A stretch of 64,000 bases of DNA from FEN-1279 sp964501535 (lineage in GTDB: Bacteria > Bacteroidota > Ignavibacteria > Tepidaquicellales > Tepidaquicellaceae): assembly GCA_964501535.1 (NCBI GenBank), contig CAZCSV010000002.1:310001-374000 (forward strand), written 5' to 3'. The notes under the pieces are model-generated. The model was not told where the DNA came from, did not search any database, and saw only the letters and a list, made by a program, of their open reading frames with translations. Made by a program: the position numbers and the translations under genes. Below are positions 1 through 7,922 of the stretch, piece by piece (positions within the stretch are counted from its first letter, which is position 1; every line of letters starts with the position of its first letter).

Positions 1-465
1 ATAATGACTGAAGGATGCGGGAAGGGAAATACCGAGAGTCCGGAAAGCAGTACGGGCAAGCAGGAAGTTTTAAATAACAATCAACAAAACATTAAGAAAG
101 GCAATATGGAACATTTAACAGCACAGACTTTTAAAGAAAAAGTATTCAATTACGAAGTGAATAAAGACTGGAAATTCGAAGGCGAGATTCCCTGCATAGT
201 GGATTTTTACGCAGACTGGTGCGGACCGTGCAAGATGGTATCTCCAATACTCGAAGAACTTTCCGGAGAGTATGCAGGAAAAATCAACATATATAAAGTG
301 GATACTGAAAAGGAACAGGAACTTGCGGCGGTATTTGGAATCAGGAGCATTCCTTCGATTTTATTCATTCCGAAAGACGGTCAGCCGCAGATGAGTATGG
401 GTGCGATGCCGAAGGAGTCGTTCAAGAAGGCAATAGAAGAGGTGCTTTTAGGAAGTAAAAATTAA
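1..465 (+). CDS. Thioredoxin, possibly a 5'-truncated lipoprotein form
   Basis: This is a thioredoxin-fold protein with the WCGPC dithiol active site (Cys at residues 73 and 76 counting from the ATG at 4), the following PxxEEL helix and the cis-Pro region RSIPSI. It would reduce disulfides or carry reducing equivalents. The family's usual N-terminus (MEHLTxxTF) begins at the ATG at 106, which has a weak AAGAAAGG ribosome site. The frame is open to the window edge, and the preceding residues start CGKGNTES and are rich in Ser, Gly, Asn and Gln, as in a lipoprotein linker after a lipidated Cys. A membrane-anchored periplasmic form with its signal peptide outside the window is therefore possible. 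It precedes a MarR regulator and the octaheme cytochrome operon, which suggests a role in sulfur redox chemistry. The fold is certain; the start is not. Confidence 0.9.
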   Translation: MMTEGCGKGNTESPESSTGKQEVLNNNQQNIKKGNMEHLTAQTFKEKVFNYEVNKDWKFEGEIPCIVDFYADWCGPCKMVSPILEELSGEYAGKINIYKVDTEKEQELAAVFGIRSIPSILFIPKDGQPQMSMGAMPKESFKKAIEEVLLGSKN

Positions 466-566
466 CAATATAATTCGAAGGGGAAGATAAAAAAAATTGC
501 AGATAAGATGTGCTTCCTCCGGAAATCTTCTCCTTCTGTTATTACAGTTTAAAAAACCATCATAAC

Positions 567-980
567 ATGGCAGAAAGAATTTTTGATATAATTACCAGCA
601 TTAAGAAGAAATGTCTCGATAAGGAGGAAAGCATTCAGAAGGAATATCTTTTATCACCTGCGGAATACAACGGATTATTGTCCGTTAAACCCTATGAAAC
701 TTACAGTTGTAATCAGTTATCCAAAAAGCTAGGACTTTCTGTTTCCCGCAGCAGCAGGGTTCTTGAAAAGTTAGTAAGAAACGGTTATTTTAAGGAAATA
801 AAGAATAAAGAAGACAGAAGGGTTTTGCGGATAAAGTTAACCGAAAAAGGCATAAGTACTCGCGATAAAATCAACAATAGGCTCGATGAATGTGAAAAGG
901 ATATCGTAAACAGGCTGCAAAAGTCGGAGCTATATTCATTGGAAAATGCCTTGAATAAATTAACTGATGTATTAACTTAA
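567..980 (+). CDS. MarR-family transcriptional regulator
   Basis: A protein of about 137 residues with the winged-helix layout of MarR regulators. The helix-turn-helix lies around YSCNQLSKKLGLSVSRSSRVLEKLVRNG, and a basic wing with the typical DRRVLRIKLTEKG motif follows. I chose the ATG at 567 (MAERIF). A GTG at 510 would add 19 residues with no family resemblance. No good Shine-Dalgarno sequence is visible, as is common in this group. It sits 114 bases before the octaheme cytochrome gene on the same strand and could control that operon. The ligand is unknown. MarR proteins often respond to oxidants, thiols or small organic acids, so a redox or sulfur signal would fit the neighbours, but that is inference. 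Confidence 0.85.
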   Translation: MAERIFDIITSIKKKCLDKEESIQKEYLLSPAEYNGLLSVKPYETYSCNQLSKKLGLSVSRSSRVLEKLVRNGYFKEIKNKEDRRVLRIKLTEKGISTRDKINNRLDECEKDIVNRLQKSELYSLENALNKLTDVLT

Positions 981-1093
981 AATAATTTCCGGTTCATCAT
1001 TTTTTTTTGTGTATAAAACTTGATGAATTTGAAAACTAATATTTAGATTTTTGTATATTAGCAATTAATAAAAGAAAAAGTTATTTTCACTTT

Positions 1094-2668
1094 ATGAAAA
1101 AAATTTTTATTGTCCTTTTGGTTATTGGATTGGTGATAATTGGGGTAACAGCATTATTACGGTCCAATAAAAAAGAATTACCTGATTTATCTGTATTAAA
1201 AGATAAATATTCGGAGAAGAAAAGTCCTTCCGTACAGCATTCCAAATTCGAAGTACTTCAGAAAAAATTCAGTTCGCCGCAACAGGTAACAGAAACCTGC
1301 ATCGGTTGTCATACCGAGAGGCACATCGAGGTTATGAATTCAAATCATTGGAATTGGGAAGAGCCAACATACATCGAAGGTAAGGGTGTTGTTTATCTCG
1401 GTAAAAAGAATGCAATAAACAATTTTTGTTTAGGAGCGGAAGGAAATGAGCTAGCTTGTGCAAAGTGTCATGTAGGTTACGGGATGACGTCATCGAAAAC
1501 ATTCGATTTTAATGACCCAAAAAATATCGACTGTCTTGTATGTCATGATAATACGGAAACATATGCAAAAGCCCAGGAAAAAGGCGGAGCTCCGGATCCG
1601 AGCCTCGATTTTTCCAATATTGCTCAGAATGTCGGAAGGCCTGAACGCTCCAATTGCGGGGTATGTCACTTTTATGGTGGCGGCGGAAATAATGTGAAAC
1701 ATGGTGATTTGGAAAAGGCAATGTTTGAACCGACTAAAAAAATCGATGTTCATATGGGAATAGACGGAAGTAATCTCGTTTGCGTTGATTGTCATTTAAC
1801 TGAAAAGCATAATATATCCGGGCAGATGTATTCTTTGGCTTCGATGAACAGAAACCGCTCGACATGTGAGCAGTGTCATACTCAAAATCCTCACGACGAT
1901 GCAACCTTAAACAAGCACACTTTAAAAGTTGCGTGTCAGACCTGTCACATTCCTGTTTATGCCAAGGTAAATTCTACAAAAACAGAATGGGATTGGTCTA
2001 CAGCGGGTAAATTGAGAAACGGTGAGCCGTATGAAATAAATGATTCCTTAGGTAACCATATTTATTTATCAACGAAAGGAAGTTTTAAATGGGGCAGGAA
2101 TTTAATGCCAGAGTATATTTGGTTTAACGGAACAGCCAGTCACTATTTAAAAGGTGATATCATACAGGATACGACAATACCATTGGTTTTAAATCAGTTA
2201 AACGGCTCATATAGTGATAAAGAGTCAAAGATTATTCCCGTTAAAGTGATGAGGACAAACCAGTGTTTTGACCCTGTTTATAAAATGCTTACAATACCGA
2301 AGCTTTTCGATCCCAAACTTGGTGAAGGAGCATTCTGGAAGGATTTTGATTGTCTTAGAGCATTGGATGTTGGAATGAAAGAGTTAGGACTTCCTTTTAG
2401 CGGTACACTTTCTTTCATGCAGACGAAAATGTACTGGCCAATTAATCATATGGTTTCCCCAAAGGAAAATTCGGTACAGTGTACAGAATGTCATACAAAA
2501 AACGGCAGCAGGCTTGCCGGATTAACGGATTTTTATATGCCGGCAAGAGACAGCAGCGGTTTTATCGAAACTACAGGAAAAGCAATACTATATTTAACGC
2601 TTGCTGGTGTATTTTTACACGGAACAATTAGAATTATTTCTTCAAAAAAAAATAAGAAAAAAATATGA
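1094..2668 (+). CDS. Octaheme c-type cytochrome, tetrathionate reductase (OTR) family
   Basis: A 524-residue protein with exactly eight CxxCH haem-binding motifs, at residues 69-73, 122-126, 147-151, 188-192, 230-234, 258-262, 281-285 and 463-467. The long gap before the last motif and the overall length match the octaheme tetrathionate reductase family known from Shewanella, whose members reduce tetrathionate and in vitro also nitrite and hydroxylamine. An N-terminal hydrophobic segment (about residues 4-22) and a C-terminal one (about 497-514) suggest the haem domain is held on the periplasmic face of the membrane. The stop overlaps the next gene's start (ATGA), so it is translationally coupled to a cytochrome b561 that could pass quinol electrons to it. 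The physiological substrate, and even the direction of the reaction, cannot be read from sequence. Confidence 0.9.
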   Translation: MKKIFIVLLVIGLVIIGVTALLRSNKKELPDLSVLKDKYSEKKSPSVQHSKFEVLQKKFSSPQQVTETCIGCHTERHIEVMNSNHWNWEEPTYIEGKGVVYLGKKNAINNFCLGAEGNELACAKCHVGYGMTSSKTFDFNDPKNIDCLVCHDNTETYAKAQEKGGAPDPSLDFSNIAQNVGRPERSNCGVCHFYGGGGNNVKHGDLEKAMFEPTKKIDVHMGIDGSNLVCVDCHLTEKHNISGQMYSLASMNRNRSTCEQCHTQNPHDDATLNKHTLKVACQTCHIPVYAKVNSTKTEWDWSTAGKLRNGEPYEINDSLGNHIYLSTKGSFKWGRNLMPEYIWFNGTASHYLKGDIIQDTTIPLVLNQLNGSYSDKESKIIPVKVMRTNQCFDPVYKMLTIPKLFDPKLGEGAFWKDFDCLRALDVGMKELGLPFSGTLSFMQTKMYWPINHMVSPKENSVQCTECHTKNGSRLAGLTDFYMPARDSSGFIETTGKAILYLTLAGVFLHGTIRIISSKKNKKKI

Positions 2669-3357
2669 AACAGAGAGTTTACATATATAAAGCATTCGAA
2701 AGATTCTGGCACTGGACACAGGCTGTTTTGATTTTTTTTCTGGCTTTTACGGGTTTCGAAATCCACGGCTCAATAAGTTTTTTCGGGTACCAGAATGCGG
2801 TTAAATATCATAACATTGCGGCCTATGCTTTTATTGTCTTAATAATATTTGCAATCTTTTGGCATTTTGCAACGGGTGAATGGAGGCAGTATCTTCCCAC
2901 TGTGAAAAATCTTAAAGCACAAATCTTTTTTTATCTGTTCGGAATATTCAGCAATTCTTCACATCCGACTAAAAAAACTGTTTTAAGCAAGCTTAATCCC
3001 CTGCAAAAACTTGTTTATTTGGGTTTGAAGATTCTTGTTATACCTGTAATGGTGATATCTGGTCTTCTTTATATGTATTACCGCTATCCGCAGGACGGAG
3101 TTATCGAAGGATTGAACATTAATTCGATAGAAGTTATTGCGCTTTTCCATACGGCAGGAGCGTATCTCCTTATTGCTTTCATTATTGCTCATCTTTACTT
3201 AATAACGACGGGAGAAACTCTGACAACAAATTTAAAAGCGATGATTACGGGTTATGAGGAGTTGGAAACGGAGCAGGAAAAAACAGAACAAAACAGCGAA
3301 ATTAAAATTCAAGATAATAAAAATGTTGAACCAAAAAACGAGGTAGCTTATGAGTGA
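2665..3357 (+). CDS. Cytochrome b561-type membrane subunit
   Basis: A 230-residue integral membrane protein with four predicted helices (roughly residues 15-35, 50-72, 108-130 and 152-175). Histidines lie within or next to the helices (FWHWTQ, KYHNIAAY, WHFATGEW, LFHTAGAYL, IAHLYL), as in di-haem cytochrome b561/Ni-hydrogenase-type quinol oxidoreductases. The charged C-terminal tail of about 45 residues is probably cytoplasmic. The gene overlaps the octaheme cytochrome by 4 bases and the next YeeE gene by 8 bases, so the proteins are made together. The likely role is electron exchange between the quinone pool and the periplasmic octaheme cytochrome. Pairing with this particular partner is inferred from gene order. 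Confidence 0.88.
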   Translation: MKQRVYIYKAFERFWHWTQAVLIFFLAFTGFEIHGSISFFGYQNAVKYHNIAAYAFIVLIIFAIFWHFATGEWRQYLPTVKNLKAQIFFYLFGIFSNSSHPTKKTVLSKLNPLQKLVYLGLKILVIPVMVISGLLYMYYRYPQDGVIEGLNINSIEVIALFHTAGAYLLIAFIIAHLYLITTGETLTTNLKAMITGYEELETEQEKTEQNSEIKIQDNKNVEPKNEVAYE

Positions 3358-3865
3358 GAAAAAATACATGAATCCATATTTAGCGGGATTTCTGCTTGGC
3401 TTATTGTTGCTTGCCACAATTTACATTACCGGCAGAGGTTTGGGAGCGAGCGGAGCAGTAAAAAGCATTTATATATCGGTTGTAGAATCCGTTTTTCCGT
3501 CTTATACTTCCTCTGCAAAGTTTTATCAGGAATACGGCAAAGAGCACTCGGGAAGTCCCTTGAAAAACTGGTTAGTCTTTGAAGTTATTGGTGTTGTGAT
3601 AGGAGCTTTCATTTCGGGATTAGTTTCAAACAGATTGAAATTCAATCTCGATTTTTCTCCTAAAAGTACAGCAAGAATCCGTATAGCAGGAGCATTAATC
3701 GGCGGACTGTTGTTTGGTTTTGGTGCACAACTCGGCAGGGGATGCACCAGCGGAGCGGCTCTTTCTGGAATGGCGGTTTTATCGGCAGGCGGTATAATCA
3801 CAATGATGGCAATATTCGGCGGGGCATATTTGTTTGCATATTTTTTCAGAAAAATGTGGATTTAA
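3350..3865 (+). CDS. YeeE/YedE-family sulfur transporter, first half-protein
   Basis: A 171-residue membrane protein of the YeeE/YedE (DUF395) family. It carries the conserved glycine-rich loop GRGCTSGAALSG with its Cys at residue 132. In characterised YeeE/TsuA thiosulfate importers, cysteines in equivalent loops handle the sulfur substrate. Four hydrophobic segments are visible (about residues 9-28, 72-92, 108-128 and 140-166). The protein is half the length of the single-chain transporters, and the next gene supplies a second half with its own loop, so the two probably form one split channel. The start overlaps the cytochrome b gene by 8 bases. It likely moves thiosulfate or another reduced sulfur compound that the octaheme cytochrome consumes or produces. 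Confidence 0.87.
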   Translation: MSEKKYMNPYLAGFLLGLLLLATIYITGRGLGASGAVKSIYISVVESVFPSYTSSAKFYQEYGKEHSGSPLKNWLVFEVIGVVIGAFISGLVSNRLKFNLDFSPKSTARIRIAGALIGGLLFGFGAQLGRGCTSGAALSGMAVLSAGGIITMMAIFGGAYLFAYFFRKMWI

Positions 3866-3890
3866 AATTTTAAAAAACAGGAGATTCAAA

Positions 3891-5087
3891 ATGGGACCTT
3901 TAGTTCCTGATTTAATTGGAAATGAATTGAATTTTGTAGTTGCTCTGTTTATAGGAGTGGCTTTCGGATTTATTCTTGAACAGGCCGGATTCTCTTCTTC
4001 AAAAAAGCTTGTCGGATTGTTTTACGGTTATGATTTTACCGTATTAAGAGTATTTTTTACTGCAGGAGTTACCGCAATGATTGGTATTATTGCTCTTAAT
4101 CACTGGGGTTTGATAGATATGAATCTCGTATATATCAATCCCACTTTTTTATGGTCAGCGGTTATCGGAGGTCTAATTATGGGTTTAGGTTTTGTTATCG
4201 GAGGTTTTTGTCCGGGAACGAGCGTTTGTGCGGCTGCCATAGGGAAAATTGATGCCATGATTTTCATCGGTGGTTCTTTTATCGGTGTGATGATATTTGC
4301 GGAAGGCTATCCGATATTTGAAAAATTATATTTATCAAGCTCCTGGGGTAACGTAACTATTTTCGAGACACTCGGTTTGTCGCAATCGCTTTTTGCATTT
4401 TTACTTGCATTTGTAGCGGTGGCTGCTTTTTGGGCTACATCTATTGTGGAAAAGAGAGTTAACGGAGAGTTAAATTCAATATACAGTAACGCGAAAATTT
4501 ATTATGCCTTAACCGCTGTTGCATTGATAATTGCAGTTTCAGCATTTGCTCTGCCGGACAGAAAAGAATATTTGATTAATAAAGCAAATGACAAAAATGT
4601 AATTGATTCATATCAGGTAAAAATAATGACAACGGATGAACTTGCGTTCAGGATTATAGATGAAGACAAAACAATTCAAATTTTCGATTTCAGAGCCAAA
4701 AGCGATTATGATTCCCTGAGTTTACCGAATTCGAGAAATTATACTATAGAAAACCTTTTTGAAAAAGATGCAAATAAATATCTTTCTTTGAAAAACAAAA
4801 GAAATGTTTTTATTGCCGATGACGAACAAACTGAAAAAAAGTATGCTTTTCTTGCAAGTAAACTTGGCTATACCGATATTTACATATTACAAGGTGGACT
4901 GGAGCTTTTTAAAAAGGATATTATATTTTTCAAAGACCCGGGAAACGCGGTAACGCAGGGAGAAAAAGATACTTACCGGTTCAGAACGGAAGCCAGCAGT
5001 GTGATTCCCGAGTTGATTCAAAAAAACAAAGAAAAACAAAAATCCGGAGGAGAAGATAAGCCTAAAAGAATAATCGGAGGTTGCTGA
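3891..5087 (+). CDS. YeeE/YedE-family transporter with C-terminal degenerate rhodanese domain
   Basis: This 398-residue protein is the second half of the split transporter. The N-terminal 235 residues are membrane-embedded and contain the family loop GGFCPGTSVC with Cys107 and Cys113. Residues of about 240-350 form a rhodanese-like domain (IFDFRAKSDYDS, then a YILQGGLELF ending), but the position of the catalytic Cys reads FIADDEQ, so sulfurtransferase activity by the standard mechanism is not expected. The chain ends in a basic tail closing with GGC, leaving an exposed C-terminal Cys398. The ATG at 3891 was chosen because it follows an AGGAG ribosome site; an upstream ATG at 3834 would overlap the previous gene. 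It is the last gene of the cytochrome operon and is followed by two candidate terminator hairpins. Confidence 0.88.
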   Translation: MGPLVPDLIGNELNFVVALFIGVAFGFILEQAGFSSSKKLVGLFYGYDFTVLRVFFTAGVTAMIGIIALNHWGLIDMNLVYINPTFLWSAVIGGLIMGLGFVIGGFCPGTSVCAAAIGKIDAMIFIGGSFIGVMIFAEGYPIFEKLYLSSSWGNVTIFETLGLSQSLFAFLLAFVAVAAFWATSIVEKRVNGELNSIYSNAKIYYALTAVALIIAVSAFALPDRKEYLINKANDKNVIDSYQVKIMTTDELAFRIIDEDKTIQIFDFRAKSDYDSLSLPNSRNYTIENLFEKDANKYLSLKNKRNVFIADDEQTEKKYAFLASKLGYTDIYILQGGLELFKKDIIFFKDPGNAVTQGEKDTYRFRTEASSVIPELIQKNKEKQKSGGEDKPKRIIGGC

Positions 5088-5138
5088 TAATGTCCGGGTT
5101 ATATCTTTCGTAAGGATATATTTCAGAAGAAAATACAG

Positions 5139-5170
5139 GTATATTGGTGACTAATATACGGCATTTTTTA
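5139..5170 (+). terminator. Weak candidate terminator after the YeeE-rhodanese gene
   Basis: A 7-bp perfect stem (GTATATT with AATATAC, 7-base loop, 5139-5159) is followed by GGC and six T. The AT-rich stem is weak. It lies 52 bases after the operon's last stop codon. Confidence 0.35.
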
Positions 5171-5230
5171 TTCGAATGGAATTTCCAAAAATTTGAAAAC
5201 CAAATAGAGATTTTTTTTGTTCAAAATGAT

Positions 5231-5260
5231 ACCCACAGATTAATCTGTGGGTTTTATTTT
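5231..5260 (+). terminator. Intrinsic terminator of the octaheme cytochrome operon
   Basis: A perfect 10-bp stem (ACCCACAGAT at 5231-5240 with its complement at 5243-5252) has a two-base loop drawn this way and runs straight into a T-rich stretch (TTTTATTTT). It is the strongest hairpin between the YeeE-rhodanese gene and the next coding region. Confidence 0.8.
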
Positions 5261-5270
5261 ATAAATTTAA

Positions 5271-5278
5271 TAATTTTG
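5271..5278 (+). promoter_or_regulatory. Possible Bacteroidota-type -7 promoter element
   Basis: TAATTTTG matches the TAnnTTTG consensus of Bacteroidota primary-sigma promoters and lies 31 bases before the ATG of the thioredoxin-TPR gene. No clear upstream -33 TTG is present at the expected distance because the terminator hairpin occupies that site. Short AT-rich matches like this arise easily by chance. Confidence 0.3.
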
Positions 5279-5308
5279 TTTAATTCAACAAGAAATTAAA
5301 AAAAGACA

Positions 5309-6382
5309 ATGAAAAACATATTAAGATTGAGCGTAATTTCATTTTTAATGATTATAACCTTTGGTATGAAAGCGGGAGCCGAAGAAATAAATTTCCAGAA
5401 AGGGAATTTCAAGGAAGTTATTGCTAAAGCAAAATCACAGAAGAAAATTTTGATGATAGATTTTTTTACTGACTGGTGCAAATGGTGCGTGGAGCTTGAC
5501 AAGAAAGTATATACGGATAAGGATGTGGCAGATTTTGCGAACAAGAAGCAAATAAACTGGAAAATAGATGCCGAAAGGGGAGAAGGTCCTGAACTCGCCA
5601 GAAAATATGCGGTAAGCGGTTATCCGACGATTGTGTTCGTTGACGGTAACGGGGATGAAGTTGACAGGATAGTTGGATACATTCCGGCGAAGGACTTTTT
5701 GAAAAAGATTAAAGAATTCAATGAGGGAATCAATACATACGGGGCTATTACCAAAACGCTGAAAAGCAATCCCGATGATATAAAAGCGAATTACCTGATG
5801 GGGGAGAGAATAATAACTAATGAAAACGACCACAAGAAAGCAGAACCGTATTTTCGTAAAGTAATTGAAAAAGACCCCGAAAATATAGCCGGATATAAGC
5901 TCGGGGCATTATTATATCTTGCAATTGGAAGCGGTGATTTATACAATATTAAAAAGTTCATACAGGATTATCCCGATTGTGATAAATGCAAATCCGCCTA
6001 TATCGCGCTTGCCGAGAAATATTATATGGACCTGGTAGATTTTCAAACGGCAAAAACATATTACGATAAGGCATTTGAATTATACGGAAAATCCGATGAA
6101 GATTTGAAAACGAGTTACATACAGTATTTGCTTTATTATATGAATGAGCTTGCCAGAAAAGAAAGCGCGACGATAGATGACCGGAAACAGGGAATAGATA
6201 TAAGCAACGAATGCCTCGATTTAGCAAGAGGTAGTGTAAACGAGGGGAGTGCTTATTATTTTCAGGCACAGTTTTATTATTTGATGGGAGACAAGGAAAG
6301 CGCAAATTCATCTATAGATAAGGCAATAGAAATAAGAGATGCAAAAGCGTTCAGAGAATTAAAGAATAAAATAAATAATTAA
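5309..6382 (+). CDS. Secreted thioredoxin-fold protein with TPR repeats
   Basis: A 357-residue protein. Residues 1-24 form a signal peptide ending near KAGA. Residues of about 27-135 form a thioredoxin-like domain of the DUF255/Thioredoxin_7 kind with a DWCKWC active site (Cys57 and Cys60) and the cis-Pro loop SGYPTI. The rest (about 140-355) is helical with tetratricopeptide-like repeats such as YLMGERIITNENDHKKAEPYFRK. The CKWC dithiol suggests a periplasmic reductase or isomerase, with the TPR part recruiting a partner. It stands alone between the cytochrome operon's terminator and guanine deaminase, so a functional link to the operon is only possible. The exact substrate is not evident. 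Confidence 0.85.
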   Translation: MKNILRLSVISFLMIITFGMKAGAEEINFQKGNFKEVIAKAKSQKKILMIDFFTDWCKWCVELDKKVYTDKDVADFANKKQINWKIDAERGEGPELARKYAVSGYPTIVFVDGNGDEVDRIVGYIPAKDFLKKIKEFNEGINTYGAITKTLKSNPDDIKANYLMGERIITNENDHKKAEPYFRKVIEKDPENIAGYKLGALLYLAIGSGDLYNIKKFIQDYPDCDKCKSAYIALAEKYYMDLVDFQTAKTYYDKAFELYGKSDEDLKTSYIQYLLYYMNELARKESATIDDRKQGIDISNECLDLARGSVNEGSAYYFQAQFYYLMGDKESANSSIDKAIEIRDAKAFRELKNKINN

Positions 6383-6434
6383 TTAACGGCTTTGTTAATC
6401 TTCTGAGTGATAAAACAAAATTATCGTAAATTTT

Positions 6435-6908
6435 ATGAAAAAGTTCGGCGGGAAGTTTATGAAGAGAGCCATTGAGCTTTCCATTGTAAACGTTACAAAA
6501 GGCGGAGGACCTTTCGGAGCAGTGATTGTAAGAGGCGGGAAAATAATTTCGGAAGGGACAAACGATGTAACTAAGAAAAAAGACCCGACAGCACACGCAG
6601 AGATTGTTGCGATAAGGAATGCTTCTAAGAAGTTAAAAAATTTCAGTTTGAAAGGATGCGAAATTTATACAAGCTGTGAGCCTTGTCCTATGTGCCTTTC
6701 GGCGATTTACTGGGCTGACATCGATAAAATATATTACGCTAACACTAAAGAGGATGCAGAGAAAATCGGATTCAGAGACGACCATATTTACAGGGAACTC
6801 TTGTTGAAAGTAAATAAAAGGAAGATTCCATTTATTCGTATGCCGAACGAAGAAGCAATAAAGGCATTCGAGCTCTGGGAGTGCAAGGAAGACAAAATCA
6901 GTTATTAG
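6435..6908 (+). CDS. guaD: Guanine deaminase, CDA-fold type
   Basis: A 157-residue cytidine-deaminase-superfamily enzyme. The zinc site is visible as HAE (His54, with Glu56 as proton shuttle) and CEPCPMC (Cys84 and Cys87). The surrounding sequence (DPTAHAEIVAIRNA, YTSCEPCPMCLSAIYWA, and a C-terminal domain ending in an aromatic residue) closely resembles Bacillus subtilis GuaD, whose C-terminus closes the partner subunit's active site. It converts guanine to xanthine and ammonia in purine salvage. tRNA adenosine deaminase TadA is the nearest alternative, but the IYWA and DDHIYRE segments favour guanine deaminase. It is followed convergently by an outer-membrane protein gene only 9 bases away. 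Confidence 0.88.
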   Translation: MKKFGGKFMKRAIELSIVNVTKGGGPFGAVIVRGGKIISEGTNDVTKKKDPTAHAEIVAIRNASKKLKNFSLKGCEIYTSCEPCPMCLSAIYWADIDKIYYANTKEDAEKIGFRDDHIYRELLLKVNKRKIPFIRMPNEEAIKAFELWECKEDKISY

Positions 6909-6917
6909 TTATATACC

Positions 6918-7727
6918 TCACAGACCAAAATAGATTTTCGTACCGAGAGAAATATTCGTAATATTCGGCGAGCGGTACATACTTAAAACATTCGAATTAT
7001 CCCTGCCCGGCGGGAAGAAATTGGTAACTTTCAGCTCGACATCGCAGTTAATATTCCTTAATATATTAAAGTTTACGCCCATTCCCGTTTTAAAACCATG
7101 CACCCATTCCCGCCCCCTGTATTCGGCGAGGGGATATTCATATAAATCGGAATAATACATATTACCGTATGACGAATAATCGTAATAACTTCTGATTCTG
7201 TCGACTCCTTCCTGCATATACTGTACACCGTAACCTCCGGTAAGGTAAAAGGAAGTTCTTTTTTTGCCGAAGGGAAAAAGTTTAAAGCTTGCCATAATCG
7301 GGACTGAAATCAGGGTAGAATTATCGTTGTAGTCTATATAATCATAATCTCCTTCGGTTCCCGTTACGTAGTTCCTGTCAACCTTTCCGTTCAGGTGCCA
7401 CAGAATCGAGCTTTCGATTTGGACGGAAAGAATTTTGGAAACGTTCATTCCAACCGCTACATCGAACTGAAGGGGGAAGAAGGTTTCCCTGTCGTAATAA
7501 TAATCGTCGTATCTGTGAGATCCGTAATAGTAGCCGTTATAGTAGCCGTCATCATAATATCCTGAATGTCCGTATCTGACGGCAAAAGTCTTTCCGAAAT
7601 CGCTGCCGATATAGGAGGAGAGAGATGTTCCTATTCCGATATAAAACATATTTTCCGGTTTCACCTGCGGGACGGAAATCTGGGAAACCATTAATATAAA
7701 AGTCAGTATAAAAATTAGTTTTTTCAT
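6918..7727 (-). CDS. Predicted outer-membrane beta-barrel protein with Tyr-rich loop
   Basis: A 269-residue protein starting at the ATG at 7727, which has a GGAG ribosome site upstream. Residues 1-20 form a signal peptide. The rest shows alternating hydrophobic and polar stretches and ends in an aromatic/hydrophobic strand (SLGTKIYFGL), as in small porin-like barrels. Residues of about 51-80 are a low-complexity stretch dominated by Tyr, Asp and Gly (GYYDDGYYNGYYYG), probably a surface loop. I do not recognise a named family beyond an outer-membrane-protein fold, and no function can be given. The frame extends 32 codons upstream of the chosen start, but those residues do not look like a signal sequence. 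Confidence 0.8.
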   Translation of the reverse strand: MKKLIFILTFILMVSQISVPQVKPENMFYIGIGTSLSSYIGSDFGKTFAVRYGHSGYYDDGYYNGYYYGSHRYDDYYYDRETFFPLQFDVAVGMNVSKILSVQIESSILWHLNGKVDRNYVTGTEGDYDYIDYNDNSTLISVPIMASFKLFPFGKKRTSFYLTGGYGVQYMQEGVDRIRSYYDYSSYGNMYYSDLYEYPLAEYRGREWVHGFKTGMGVNFNILRNINCDVELKVTNFFPPGRDNSNVLSMYRSPNITNISLGTKIYFGL

Positions 7728-7798
7728 AAAACACTCCGGTTTTATTTTTTTAACTAATGAAATATATATAAGTTCCGGTAAAAATAAAAGTGCAAAAA

Positions 7799-7823
7799 TT
7801 GTTACCACCCTAAGAGGTAACAA
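7799..7823. promoter_or_regulatory. Inverted repeat TTGTTACC-N9-GGTAACAA
   Basis: A perfect 8-bp inverted repeat with a 9-base spacer lies 72-96 bases upstream of the outer-membrane protein gene's start. Its TTGTTAC half-site recurs in the repeat at 12918-12944 upstream of another exported-protein gene, so it may be a regulator binding site. There is no direct evidence of function. Confidence 0.35.
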
Positions 7824-7922
7824 TAAAGTAAAAATCTGTTATTTTTACTGTTTTTGTCACTTTGCATTGGAATCTTAAGTATAAAACTAATTTTTAGGAT
7901 ATAAAAATTAAATAATTATGAG

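Noticed and set aside
510..566. GTG start giving a 19-residue longer MarR protein
   Set aside because: The added residues have no family resemblance; the ATG at 567 gives the usual length.
7827..7849. Inverted repeat AGTAAAAAT-N5-ATTTTTACT between chrA and the outer-membrane protein gene
   Set aside because: Almost entirely A/T with a weak stem; could be a chrA terminator but not distinguishable from chance.
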